Source: Arenibacter echinorum (GTDB lineage Bacteria > Bacteroidota > Bacteroidia > Flavobacteriales > Flavobacteriaceae). Taken from it: 64,000 nt of DNA. Every line of letters starts with the position of its first letter. Within the stretch, counting starts at the first letter, position 1. The stretch spans positions 721,360 through 785,359 of the forward strand of contig NZ_QLLN01000001.1 of the NCBI RefSeq assembly GCF_003259375.1. The letters are read 5' to 3'. This document shows positions 1-9,017 of this stretch, one piece after another. The position numbers were made by a program, and so were the translations under genes. The notes under the pieces were generated by a model, which was not told where the DNA came from, did no database searches, and saw only the letters and a list, made by a program, of their open reading frames with translations.

Positions 1-69
1 GCGAGTAATTTACTTTCTCAACAAGGGAGAGGTGGGTCTTCAATAAATCTAGAAGTGGAATGTAGCAGA

Positions 70-210
70 TTAAAATTGCTTCCTAGCCTTTTTATTTCTG
101 CTGCTTCGGAAATTCCTACTGCCTTTTGTTAGATAATGGACCACAACCAGCGCTACACTGATTACAGCAACAGGAATAAGTATCTCGTAAGCCTCAATTG
201 GTAAATCCAT
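70..210 (-). CDS. small single-pass membrane protein, 46 aa
   Basis: A short reading frame starting at the ATG at 210 encodes 46 residues: a short acidic N-terminus (MDLPIEAYE), one hydrophobic segment of about 20 residues, and a strongly basic tail rich in Lys, Arg and Ser. This layout is typical of a small inner-membrane protein with the tail in the cytoplasm. The frame stays open upstream to 336, but that extension is rich in Cys, Pro and aromatic residues and lacks protein character, so the internal ATG is preferred. I do not recognise a family. It could be spurious; the clear membrane segment is the only support. Confidence 0.4.
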   Translation of the reverse strand: MDLPIEAYEILIPVAVISVALVVVHYLTKGSRNFRSSRNKKARKQF

Positions 211-320
211 AGTTATAATATACGAAAAATCGAAATAAAACAGGCTTAACGGACAATATTCAACGGTATTCACTAGCGGATCAGGATTTTTCTTTACTTT
301 ACAAGTTGACGGAACAAATG

Positions 321-720
321 AACGGCCTATTTTCAATTTACTTAAGTGGTTATTATTGTTTTTTATAGGTTTTCGTGAATCTTCGATTTCGTCTTAAATC
401 AAGTGGTTTCCACATTTGGGGATGGAAGGCCTGCCTACCGTTAGGTAGGCGTCCAGGCCTCGGCAGGCTCCTCTAAACGAAGGTACACTGTACCTTCGTT
501 TATCGGCCCTGGTCGTTTTTATTCATCGGCTGGGCTCTTGATTTTTAATGGTATTCATGAAATCGATGATTTGCCGCCAAATCGAGATTCGGCGCAGCCA
601 ATGCTACCCACTTGGGCGATGCAAAAAATGAACAGGACAAGAACTGTGGGATAGTTGATTCTATCTTTTCTAATTCACACACACACACACACACACACAC
701 AACCTCTGGGGTTGATCCCA
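321..720. repeat. left arm of a long inverted repeat (partner at 9955-10408)
   Basis: Block 321-413 is the near-identical reverse complement of 10315-10408, and block about 490-640 of 10021-10176. The similarity continues more loosely through the CA run to about 720 (partner near 9955). The middle (414-475) is not shared; it holds GC-rich hairpins, and a perfect 12-bp stem with a 3-nt loop lies at 475-501, of which the partner keeps only one half. No transposase frame is visible inside the arm. The arm ends about 60 bp short of the aminotransferase stop codon. Confidence 0.85.
676..701. repeat. CA dinucleotide microsatellite, about 13 units
   Basis: An uninterrupted run of CA units lies inside the left repeat arm. 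The matching place in the right arm (9974-9982) has only about four units, flanked by the same sequence (aattcacac on the outer side). The run is intergenic, so any length change would not shift a reading frame. Confidence 0.9.
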
Positions 721-778
721 AAACCTGTTCCTATTGTTACAGTACGGTATGTTCAGTGTTCGTTTTCTTCTTGTGGAA

Positions 779-1891
779 TCACATTACATCTTTCAATGCC
801 GCCAATAACATATTCACATGATTGGCGTCGGAGCTTTCGCCCATTAGTCCAATCCGCCATATTTTTCCTGCAAATGGTCCCAGGCCGCCACCTATTTCAA
901 TATTGTACTCTTCAAGCAACCGCTTTCTGACCTCTACATCGTTCACGCCTTCAGGAATCCGTACAGCGTTTAACATGGGCAGGCGATACTGTTTCTCTAC
1001 CAAAAATTCAAATCCCAGGCTTTCCAGACCATCGCGTAAAAGTTCATGATTTTTTTGATGACGTGCGAAACGGTTTTCCAAGCCTTCCTCAAGAATAATT
1101 CGCAATGCTTCGCGCATGGCGTACATGGCCGAAATGGGCGCTGTATGATGATAGGCCCTTTTAGCTCCGGCCCAATAATTCTTTACCAAGGTCAGATCCA
1201 AAAACCAGCTCTGTACTTTGGTCTTCCTATTGTCGAGGACATCTATCGCAGCCTGACTAAAGGTAACAGGTGATAAGCCAGGAGGAGCACTTAGGCATTT
1301 TTGACTCCCGGAATACAGCGCATCTATTCCCCATTCATCCACTTTTAATTGGGTACCGCAATAGGAAGTTACGGCATCGACAACGAATAGCGCACCTGCA
1401 TTTTTTGTCATTTTACTGATCTCCTCCAAAGGTTGTAAAACGCCTGTTGAAGTTTCGGCATGCACTATGGCCAATAGTTTAGGATTACAGCTTGCCAGGG
1501 CTTTTTTAACTTCTTTGGGATCAATGGTTTTTCCCCAATCAGATTCAACTTTGATGACTTTTGCTCCGCAACGTTCTGCAATATCGGCCATGCGGTTACC
1601 GAAAACGCCGTTGATACAGATTACGGCCTCATCGCCAGGTTCCAACAAGTTCACCAAACAGGTTTCCATCCCGGCACTGCCTGGAGCGGAGACCACAAAG
1701 GTCAGTTCGTTTTTGGTCTGAAGGGTCTCCTGCACCATAAGCTTGATATCGTCCATCACTACTAAAAATTCGGGATCCAAATGCCCTACCAAAGGAGTGG
1801 CCATTGCCCTCAATACCCGAGGATGTACATCACTTGGCCCAGGACCCATCAAGACCCTGGTGCTTGTTTTCATTTCATCAATTTTTGTCAT
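779..1891 (-). CDS. class V aminotransferase, alanine/serine--glyoxylate type
   Basis: A 370-residue PLP-dependent aminotransferase of fold type I, class V. Near the N-terminus it carries the signature MGPGPSDVHPRV. The cofactor lysine is K198 in SGSQK, and the aspartate that contacts the pyridine ring is D172 in VVDAVTS. The GxGLG stretch near the C-terminus also fits the alanine--glyoxylate / serine--glyoxylate group. The family moves an amino group from alanine or serine to glyoxylate, giving glycine. It lies just downstream of a FAD/Fe-S 2-hydroxyacid oxidase and a LctP permease on the same strand (gaps of 35 and 10 bp), so glyoxylate made by the oxidase is a plausible substrate. Either ATG at 1891 or 1873 could be the start. 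Substrate choice is inferred from context. Confidence 0.85.
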   Translation of the reverse strand: MTKIDEMKTSTRVLMGPGPSDVHPRVLRAMATPLVGHLDPEFLVVMDDIKLMVQETLQTKNELTFVVSAPGSAGMETCLVNLLEPGDEAVICINGVFGNRMADIAERCGAKVIKVESDWGKTIDPKEVKKALASCNPKLLAIVHAETSTGVLQPLEEISKMTKNAGALFVVDAVTSYCGTQLKVDEWGIDALYSGSQKCLSAPPGLSPVTFSQAAIDVLDNRKTKVQSWFLDLTLVKNYWAGAKRAYHHTAPISAMYAMREALRIILEEGLENRFARHQKNHELLRDGLESLGFEFLVEKQYRLPMLNAVRIPEGVNDVEVRKRLLEEYNIEIGGGLGPFAGKIWRIGLMGESSDANHVNMLLAALKDVM

Positions 1892-1926
1892 TGTCGTGTT
1901 TTTTATATGGATGGTTCTAAAATTAA

Positions 1927-4791
1927 TTATTTTTTTACAGCTCTAATGGCTTCGACAAAATGTATCGGCTTTGTGCTTGTAAAATGTTGTATCTGGTGGC
2001 GGCAGCTAAATCCGCAGGCGATAATTTTGTGGTCTTTTTGTAGTTTTTCTACCGCCGGAAACAGAATTTCCGCTCCAATCTTTTTGGATAAATTGTAATG
2101 CTCCTTTTCATATCCAAAGGAACCTGCCATGCCGCAACAACCTGATGGAATCTCTGTGACCTTCTTGGAATTCTTTAATAGTGATTTCATAGCATTGGTG
2201 CCATACAAAGCTTTTTGATGGCAATGTCCGTGTATGGCAACCCCCTCTGAAATGGATTCGAAATCGACATCCAGTCGTCCTTGTTCGTATTCATCGGCCA
2301 GAAAAACGTCGATCATCATCACTCCATTCTTTAATTGATCGGCTACATCCTGGTTGCTAATTAAATCTGGTAAATCATCGTTTAAGGCTGAAGCACAACT
2401 AGGTTCGCAGACCACCACTTTTAGGCCTTGATCTAGAAATATCTTTAAGCCCTCAATGGTTTTGGCCCCCTCTTTTTTCGCATCCCTTAAAAATCCATGG
2501 GAAATTTTTGGCCTTTGGCAGCAGCCCACATTGGCCAAAATAACCTCATATCCGCAGGAATTTAAAAGTTGCAGGGCGGAAATGCCTATTTGTGGCTCGT
2601 GATAGTTCAGGTAGGTATCGGCGAACAGCACCACTTTTTTATCGCCCTTGTTTGTTTTATGGGCATGTTTCGCAAACCATTTATAAAATGGTTCTTTGGC
2701 AAAATCGGGCAAGGTCCGCCGTTTGTCGAATTTCGCAGTACGCTCCAATACGGATCGGAACAGTGAGCTCTTTTGAATCGAGTTTACCACACCCGCCTTC
2801 CACCCGGAGATATTAGCAGCTGCTTTTGACGATTCGCGGATCAATTTATCCCTAAAGGAGGTGCCATGTTCATCATAGTACATTTGTAGGGCATCGCTTT
2901 TCATTTTTGCCATATCCACATTACTTGGGCATTCGGATTTACAGGCCTTGCAGGATAGGCAGAGGTCCATAACTTCATGAAGGCGTTGGCTGGCAAGTCC
3001 TTCCGATCCCAATTGATTGGACATTGCCAATCGCAGTGCATTAGCCCTACCACGGGTAGAATGTTCTTCTTCCCGTGTGGCCTTAAAACTGGGACACATG
3101 GTTCCCCCAAGTATTTTTCGGCATTCCCCAACCCCGGTGCACATATGTACCGAGGCAGCAAAACCTTCTTCGGTCTTATACTGATATTCGGTTTTTACGG
3201 ACAGATCCTTATAACCAGTACCATAGCGCAGATTGTGTTCTATAGACTGTGCCTCTACAATTTTACCGGGGTTCATCAGGTTATCGGGATCGAAAAGTTT
3301 TTTTATTTCCAAGAAGGCCCCGTACAAAGTGTCTCCGAAAAAGCGTTTGTTATAGGCGCTTCGTACTAGACCGTCGCCATGCTCGCCGCTCCATGATCCC
3401 TTGTATTTCATCACAAGTTCAAAGGTATCCTCCGTTATGGCCTTCAACCGATCAATGTCCTCGGCAAGTCTTAGGTCCAATATAGGGCGAACGTGGATTA
3501 CGCCTACGCTGGCATGGGCATACATCGCCGCCTTTGTGCCATGCTTTTCGCAAACCTTCAAAACTTGGGCTATATATTCAGCCAGGTGTTCAGAAGGTAT
3601 TCCGGCATCCTCTATAAATGCCAAAGGTTTTTTGTTTCCTTTGATGCCCAACATGAGTCCCAATCCCTTTTTACGGATAATCCATACATCTTCATAGGCC
3701 TGTCCCTCCGGAAATAGGGGGTAGGCATAACCTACGCCATTGCCTTTTAATTCGGCGATCATACGCTGGGGTCTGTCCATAACATCATCTAGGGTATCCC
3801 CGTAAAATTCTACGATCAATATGGCCCCGGGATTCCCTTCAATAAAGTGGCAATGATGCTTAGTAGTCAAATTTTGCCTACTGAGGTCGATCACGGTCTT
3901 GTCTAGTATTTCAATGGCCGAAGGGGCATAGGGCAACATGGATTCCACGGAGGAAATGGCTTCCAAAACTTCCGTATAATGTATGACGCAGACTGATTTA
4001 TACTTGGGCAGATCCGTTAAATTAAGTTTTAGCTCCAAGGTCGTTGCCAATGTGCCTTCGCTGCCACAAATCAACTTGCCCAAGTTCCATTGGTCTGTAT
4101 ATGTAAATTCATCCAAATTATACCCGCCCACCCTGCGCATCACTTTGGGAAAGCGTTCTTTAATCTCATCGGAATGGGTATGTATCAATTTTCTAAAGGA
4201 GGCATAAATTTCGCCTTCCCGATCCGTCTGCGAGGCCTTTTCCGAATATGCTGCAGGGGGACAGTTCTTTAGGTGCAATTCGGTGCCATCGGCCAAAAGC
4301 ACGGAAGCTTCAAGAACATGGTCTACAGTTTTTCCGTATAAAATACTTTTGGTTCCTGAAGAATTGTTGCCGACCATTCCCCCAACATTGGCTCTACTGC
4401 TGGTTGCGGGATCAGGGGCAAAATGCAGGCCAAAGGGTTTCAGGACTTCGTTCAGGTCGTCCCTGACCATGCCCGGTTGTACCCGTACCCATTTTTCCGC
4501 TTCGTTTATTTCCAACAAGCTGTTCATGTGTTTTGAGAAATCCAATATCATGGATTCCCCTACCGTTTGCCCGGCCAGACTGGTTCCAGCTCCCCTAGGA
4601 AGTATTGTTATTTTGTTTTCATATGCCACCGCAATGGCTTTTTTTACATCCTCTGCATTCTTTGGCAAAACTACTGCTAGCGGCCTAATCTGGAAGATGC
4701 TGGCATCGGTGGCGTACATGCCCAAGGAGTAGTTGTCCGTTAGCACTTCCCCTTTGACCGAATTCCGTAAGCCATCGAATATATTTTTCAT
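1927..4791 (-). CDS. FAD and 4Fe-4S 2-hydroxyacid oxidase (glycolate oxidase / D-lactate dehydrogenase fusion)
   Basis: A 954-residue fusion. Residues about 35-230 form the FAD-binding PCMH domain (ILPRGAGTSLAGQ at 63-75), followed by the vanillyl-alcohol-oxidase-type C-terminal domain to about 530. Two cysteine clusters for 4Fe-4S centres follow, near 550 (CTGVGEC...MCPSF) and 610 (CLSCKACKSECP). CCG domains end the protein (GCCQRP near 755, HGHCHQKA near 856, SGCCGMAGSFGY near 885). This corresponds to a GlcD-like and a GlcF/GlpC-like subunit joined in one chain. Such enzymes oxidise D-lactate or glycolate and pass electrons to quinone at the membrane. The 10-bp gap to the permease and the adjacent glyoxylate-type aminotransferase favour glycolate, but D-lactate cannot be excluded from sequence. 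Confidence 0.88.
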   Translation of the reverse strand: MKNIFDGLRNSVKGEVLTDNYSLGMYATDASIFQIRPLAVVLPKNAEDVKKAIAVAYENKITILPRGAGTSLAGQTVGESMILDFSKHMNSLLEINEAEKWVRVQPGMVRDDLNEVLKPFGLHFAPDPATSSRANVGGMVGNNSSGTKSILYGKTVDHVLEASVLLADGTELHLKNCPPAAYSEKASQTDREGEIYASFRKLIHTHSDEIKERFPKVMRRVGGYNLDEFTYTDQWNLGKLICGSEGTLATTLELKLNLTDLPKYKSVCVIHYTEVLEAISSVESMLPYAPSAIEILDKTVIDLSRQNLTTKHHCHFIEGNPGAILIVEFYGDTLDDVMDRPQRMIAELKGNGVGYAYPLFPEGQAYEDVWIIRKKGLGLMLGIKGNKKPLAFIEDAGIPSEHLAEYIAQVLKVCEKHGTKAAMYAHASVGVIHVRPILDLRLAEDIDRLKAITEDTFELVMKYKGSWSGEHGDGLVRSAYNKRFFGDTLYGAFLEIKKLFDPDNLMNPGKIVEAQSIEHNLRYGTGYKDLSVKTEYQYKTEEGFAASVHMCTGVGECRKILGGTMCPSFKATREEEHSTRGRANALRLAMSNQLGSEGLASQRLHEVMDLCLSCKACKSECPSNVDMAKMKSDALQMYYDEHGTSFRDKLIRESSKAAANISGWKAGVVNSIQKSSLFRSVLERTAKFDKRRTLPDFAKEPFYKWFAKHAHKTNKGDKKVVLFADTYLNYHEPQIGISALQLLNSCGYEVILANVGCCQRPKISHGFLRDAKKEGAKTIEGLKIFLDQGLKVVVCEPSCASALNDDLPDLISNQDVADQLKNGVMMIDVFLADEYEQGRLDVDFESISEGVAIHGHCHQKALYGTNAMKSLLKNSKKVTEIPSGCCGMAGSFGYEKEHYNLSKKIGAEILFPAVEKLQKDHKIIACGFSCRHQIQHFTSTKPIHFVEAIRAVKK

Positions 4792-4801
4792 AGTAATGAA
4801 A

Positions 4802-6469
4802 TTAATAGAAAATAAATATAAGACCTAAAAGTCCCACGACCAACAAATAATATAGGGTCGGCACTATGGTCTTTCTCAGTACCATGCCTTCCTTACCAAG
4901 GAAGCCCACGGTTGCCGAAGCGGCCACCACGTTGTGGATCGCAATCATATTGCCGGCCGCTGCACCCGTGGCTTGGAGTGCGACTACGATAAAAGAGGGC
5001 ATCGCCAGTTTTACGGCCACTCCATATTGGAAAAGCGTAAACATAAGGTTGCTCACTGTATTGCTACCTGCAATAAAGGCGCCCAAGGCACCTATAGACG
5101 GGGCGAACAAGGGGTATATGTCGCCCACATTACCGGCCACCCATTCTGCCATGGCAATGGGCATCCCGGGCAGTCCGGATGGGTTTAATCCAGAATTGAT
5201 ATAAATACGCACCATAGGAACCGTGAAAATGAGCACAAATCCTGCACCCAACAACATTTTAGCGCTGTCTTTAAAGGCAATCCTGACCTTGGCAGATTTC
5301 ATTTTATGAAGCCAGATGGTAATGATTCCCGCCAAGAGCAAAATGGTACCCGGCAAATAGAGCGGGCTGCTGGATGCCGATATGGAAGTCCCCAATATTC
5401 CGGTCCAAGCTATTTTGATATCCGCAAGCCACCCTTTTAAGGGTAGTTGGGGAAGTCGGGAAAGTACCAACAAGGCGGCCATTATGATATAGGGTAACCA
5501 TGCCTTGACCAAGGACATTCTTTTTTCTCCTTTATCGTCGTTCAATTTTACGTTTAAGGTACCAAACCAAGTGGAAGGCCAATTCTTTTCCTTGTCGAAG
5601 TCCCACGTTTTCTTGGGCACCAGGAAGCCACGTTTTGCAGCGAATACTACTATGGGGATAGCTACCAATGCCCCGAGCAACGAAGGAAATTCGGGACCCA
5701 AAAATAGGCCAGTAAGCACATAGGGCACCGCAAACGCAAACCCCCCAAAAATGGTAAAAGGCAATATTTGAAGCCCTTCTTTCCAGGACTTGTTTTTTCC
5801 AAAAAAGCGGGTCATCATACATACCATAAGAGTGGGCATAAGGGTTCCGGTAATACCGTGCAGTAGCACCACTTCTGAAGTAACCATTTGTATGTAGTCG
5901 GAAAGTTGAAGCCCCGATGCAGCCAGCTCGGCAGCGAATTCAGGACTTTGGATGCCCCCACTTACACCTACCAAAATAGGGGTACCCACTGCGCCAAAAG
6001 ATACCGCTGTACTCTGCACCATCATGCCCAACATTACCGCGCAAAATGCAGGAAATCCCATCCCCACCAATAGGGGTGCTACAATGGCGGCGGGCGTGCC
6101 AAAACCGGCTGCCCCTTCAATAAAGGAACCGAACAACCAGGCAATGATGACGACCTGTACTCTGCGATCCTCCGATATATCGGCAAAACCTTTGCGTATC
6201 GCCCGGAGTGCGGTGGAATATTTAAGTAGGTTCAAGAGTACAATAGCTCCAAAAACAATATACAGAATGTCAAAAGTAATGAACAGCCCTTGGATGCTGG
6301 AGGCCACAATATCTATGATGTCGATATCCCAGGCCAAATAGGCAACAACGACCGTAGCCAAAAAGGAAATGGGCATGGCTATTTTGGCCGGGGTTCTAAA
6401 TCCTACCAAAAGAACTGCCGCTGTTAAGATAGGAACGACCGCCAAAAATGCAAGGATCGATGGTGACAT
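4802..6469 (-). CDS. LctP-family lactate/glycolate permease
   Basis: A 555-residue integral membrane protein with about 13-14 hydrophobic segments and the conserved LctP-family stretch GAAGFGTPAAIVAPLLVGMG. The family (LldP, GlcA) imports L- and D-lactate and glycolate with protons. It is the first gene of a tight three-gene run with the oxidase (10-bp gap) and aminotransferase, so it probably brings in the substrate of that oxidase. L-rhamnose breakdown, encoded elsewhere in the window, ends in lactate, so a link to lactate is a second option. Length and topology are normal for the family. Confidence 0.88.
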   Translation of the reverse strand: MSPSILAFLAVVPILTAAVLLVGFRTPAKIAMPISFLATVVVAYLAWDIDIIDIVASSIQGLFITFDILYIVFGAIVLLNLLKYSTALRAIRKGFADISEDRRVQVVIIAWLFGSFIEGAAGFGTPAAIVAPLLVGMGFPAFCAVMLGMMVQSTAVSFGAVGTPILVGVSGGIQSPEFAAELAASGLQLSDYIQMVTSEVVLLHGITGTLMPTLMVCMMTRFFGKNKSWKEGLQILPFTIFGGFAFAVPYVLTGLFLGPEFPSLLGALVAIPIVVFAAKRGFLVPKKTWDFDKEKNWPSTWFGTLNVKLNDDKGEKRMSLVKAWLPYIIMAALLVLSRLPQLPLKGWLADIKIAWTGILGTSISASSSPLYLPGTILLLAGIITIWLHKMKSAKVRIAFKDSAKMLLGAGFVLIFTVPMVRIYINSGLNPSGLPGMPIAMAEWVAGNVGDIYPLFAPSIGALGAFIAGSNTVSNLMFTLFQYGVAVKLAMPSFIVVALQATGAAAGNMIAIHNVVAASATVGFLGKEGMVLRKTIVPTLYYLLVVGLLGLIFIFY

Positions 6470-6798
6470 ACGCGGTTGGTTATGGTTTTATATTCTATTG
6501 TTCTATGTCTACTGGTAAAAAAAAACGGATGGCCAGCCCACATGCCATCAAAACCCTAACTGTCCTCGTTTCCTTTATCTTGGGCCACTATTTCGAAAGT
6601 CAACATATGGACCACGTCATCCTTTAAGGGGATATATGCGGACCCTCCACCTATGCTACAGATTGATCAAAAGTTCGGCATGGGATTTCAAAAAGAAATA
6701 TACAATGCTCTGCTTTAGCGTTCAAGGAAGATAATAAAAATTACTTAACACAAATAAGGCTGCAGAAAAAAGTACGTCCTGTAAGCCGTTAAGATTTA
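6470..6798. other. intergenic region between divergent genes
   Basis: The region presumably holds the promoters of the permease operon (leftward) and of miaE (rightward). On the minus strand a stretch ending at a stop codon near 6569 reads about 34 codons of protein-like sequence (GGGSAYIPLKDDVVHMLTF). It has no start codon and is preceded by a stop, so it may be the tail of a lost gene. No clear hairpin or promoter box was found. Confidence 0.4.
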
Positions 6799-6846
6799 AT
6801 GATTTCTTGTTCTGTTAATACCTATTTTTACAAAAAACATTGGCCC

Positions 6847-7428
6847 ATGCTTCATTTAAAATTAGCCACAGACCCACGTTGGGTTAATATTGTTGAAAAA
6901 AACACAGAAGAAATACTAACAGACCATGCATGGTGCGAACAAAAGGCCGCTACTAATGCAATTACTATTATTACACTTAATTCCGAATACCCCGATTTAG
7001 TTACGGATCTGCTCCTTTTGGCCCAGGAAGAACTGGAACATTTTCAAATGGTACATAATATCATTAAAAAGCGCGGTTACACCTTGGGCAGAGAGCGCAA
7101 AGACAGCTATGTTAACGAGCTTTATAAGTTTATGAACAAAGGTGGCAGTAGACTTAAATCTATGGTAGATAGACTCTTATTTTCCGCCATGATTGAAGCG
7201 AGAAGCTGTGAACGTTTTAAATTGCTGTCAAAAGAATTAAAAGACCCGGAGCTTTCAAAATTCTACCGCGATTTAATGATCAGCGAAGCAGGCCATTACA
7301 CCACTTTTATTGGTTTTGCCCGCAAATACGGCCAGGATATAGATGTGGACCAACGCTGGCAAGAGCTTGTTGAATTTGAAGCTGAGGTGATAAAAAATTA
7401 CGGAAAAGAAGAAACAATACACGGATAA
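6847..7428 (+). CDS. miaE: tRNA-(ms2io6A)-hydroxylase MiaE
   Basis: A 193-residue ferritin-like di-iron protein that hydroxylates the isopentenyl group of ms2i6A at position 37 of tRNA. The iron-ligand pattern is visible: EELEHF in the first half, then EARSCERF and SEAGHYTTF in the second. The frame extends 16 codons upstream to an ATG at 6799, but the internal ATG at 6847 gives the usual family start (MLHLKLATDPRW) and a typical length. It stands alone between divergent neighbours and is unrelated to the sugar genes. Confidence 0.9.
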   Translation: MLHLKLATDPRWVNIVEKNTEEILTDHAWCEQKAATNAITIITLNSEYPDLVTDLLLLAQEELEHFQMVHNIIKKRGYTLGRERKDSYVNELYKFMNKGGSRLKSMVDRLLFSAMIEARSCERFKLLSKELKDPELSKFYRDLMISEAGHYTTFIGFARKYGQDIDVDQRWQELVEFEAEVIKNYGKEETIHG

Positions 7429-7579
7429 AATTAGGATGTGTTGCAACTGCGTAGTGTTTGGCCTACTGTTGAGGGGTACTCGTCACAGATGATGGTTGTA
7501 TTCAGTGAAGAGTGTCATTTTTGTTCCAAGCCTATTCCTCTGGACAAGTTTAAGCCGGAGAATAGAAATTACTTTAGTT

Positions 7580-7790
7580 CTACTTCTTGGATGCTTTCCA
7601 GTCAAAATACTTTTTAGGATCTACTATAAGATTAACAATCAATAGCATTTTATCACATTTGGGGCATTCAGAATCCATGACAACATCGTAAACTTCCCCT
7701 TGACTTCACTTTTTTTCATTCCATATGTAGCCATTTCCAGCGCGGTACTAATTTCGTTTACCAAATCATTAAAATTTCTCAAAAACAAGC
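7580..7790 (-). pseudogene. frameshifted remnant of a small zinc-ribbon-like protein
   Basis: Two minus-strand frames together read like one short protein. The first part (LVNEISTALEMATYG, then MKKSEVKGK) overlaps the 3' end of the flavoprotein gene and runs into another frame near 7700. The second part (VMDSECPKCDKMLLIVN) continues to a stop at 7580 and contains a CxxC pair and a basic end. No start codon is evident and the join needs a frameshift, so this looks like a decayed small gene. The family is not recognised, and chance cannot be ruled out. Confidence 0.3.
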
Positions 7791-8677
7791 TCCTTGTTCA
7801 CCATCATACCTGCCGCCGTGCCCATGGCTACAGCATTGGCTACGGTGCGTAAGCGCGACACATTATCTCCACAGGCATATATGCCGTTAATAGTGGTTTG
7901 TAAATTGGCATCGGTTTTTAGGTAGCCTTCCTCGTTCAATTCACAACCCATGGCCTCTGGTATAGCGCTATGCTGATCAAAGGCTGTTTTGTTATACATG
8001 GCGGTAACGGCTGCCTTGGAACCATTTTTAAAGATGATGTTTTGCAGCTGCCCTTTGTGGTGTTCCAAACGTTCAATTTCAGTTTCTACTACGCTAATAT
8101 TATGTACTCCTAATTTGGCAGTTTGTTCCGTGGTCAAGGTGGATCTGCCATTGGTGTAAATGGTTAACTGCTGGGTCCAATTGGAGATCAGTTTTCCAAA
8201 TTCGAAGGCATAATCCCCATTGCCCAAAATACCTGTTATTTCATTTTTCACTTCATAGCCATGGCAATAAGGGCAATGCAACACGGAGATGCCCCAACAT
8301 TCCGAAAATCCGTCAATATTGGGCATTATATCCTTAATGCCCGTTGCGAAAATTAATTTGTCCCCACTAAAAGTTTCACCAGAGGCTACTTGAATTTTAA
8401 AGGCCTTGTTGGTGCCGGAGCCTAGTACGGCAAGTCCGTTGAAAAAATGAACCATAGGGTAGGCTTCCACCTGCTGTTTTGCTGCGGAAGCTATTTCAGC
8501 AGGGGTTTTACCATCATTGGTAATGAAGTTATGGGAATAGGGTGTTTGTCTGTTACAGGGCGTATTGCTATCAATAATCAAAACCCGTTTTAAGGCCCTC
8601 CCTAATGCCATCCCTGCTGCAAGACCGGAATAGCTTCCTCCAATGATGATGACATCAAAATGTTCTTCCTTTTTCAT
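7769..8677 (-). CDS. thioredoxin-reductase-like NAD(P)/FAD oxidoreductase
   Basis: A 302-residue pyridine nucleotide-disulfide oxidoreductase of the thioredoxin reductase class. Near the N-terminus is the FAD-binding motif IIGGSYSGLAAGMALGRA. The redox pair lies in HCPYCHGYEV (CxxC), and the C-terminal FAD motif is GIYACGDN. The shape is that of the TrxB-like flavoproteins of Bacteroidota that sit next to AraC regulators, rather than the housekeeping thioredoxin reductase. The small membrane protein and AraC gene follow upstream on the same strand with short gaps (25 and about 96 bp), so the three may be co-transcribed. The electron acceptor is unknown. Confidence 0.82.
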   Translation of the reverse strand: MKKEEHFDVIIIGGSYSGLAAGMALGRALKRVLIIDSNTPCNRQTPYSHNFITNDGKTPAEIASAAKQQVEAYPMVHFFNGLAVLGSGTNKAFKIQVASGETFSGDKLIFATGIKDIMPNIDGFSECWGISVLHCPYCHGYEVKNEITGILGNGDYAFEFGKLISNWTQQLTIYTNGRSTLTTEQTAKLGVHNISVVETEIERLEHHKGQLQNIIFKNGSKAAVTAMYNKTAFDQHSAIPEAMGCELNEEGYLKTDANLQTTINGIYACGDNVSRLRTVANAVAMGTAAGMMVNKELVFEKF

Positions 8678-8702
8678 GGTGTTGTATTTTTAAAATGGTG
8701 AG

Positions 8703-8921
8703 TTACTGATTTCTTCTTTGCATTTTCTTCATTAATGTATCTATAAAGGGCACGCCCACAAATACGATCCATGGCACCAATACAATGGTAAGTACCAAGG
8801 TTCTAAGGTAGAGGGGAAGGGTGGCCAGTTGGTTGCCAAAAATGAAAAGAAAGGCCGTAATGGAAGGATAAATAGCAATCCATATTTTTAAGGATGCCAA
8901 GAGTTTTACTTTTGTTTTCAT
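8703..8921 (-). CDS. small two-helix membrane protein, DUF2798-like
   Basis: A 72-residue protein with two hydrophobic segments (IAIYPSITAFLFIFGNQL and LVLTIVLVPWIVFVGVPFI) joined by a short loop and ending in a basic tail (KKMQRRNQ). This matches the size and shape of DUF2798 proteins, whose function is unknown. The frame is open to 8975, but the ATG at 8921 (MKTKVKLLASL) is the credible start. It sits 25 bp upstream of the flavoprotein gene on the same strand. Confidence 0.65.
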   Translation of the reverse strand: MKTKVKLLASLKIWIAIYPSITAFLFIFGNQLATLPLYLRTLVLTIVLVPWIVFVGVPFIDTLMKKMQRRNQ

Positions 8922-9017
8922 GTTTATGTCTTTTATTTCACATTGAATTATTTTCTGATGTAAAAGTAATTTCACATGAACAATCCATAATAGGACAGAA
9001 CTGAAGTTGAATGGTAC

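Noticed and set aside
612-930. Plus-strand frames through the CA repeat and into the end of the aminotransferase gene.
   Set aside because: They consist of a His-Thr run encoded by the microsatellite and of antisense to a clear gene.
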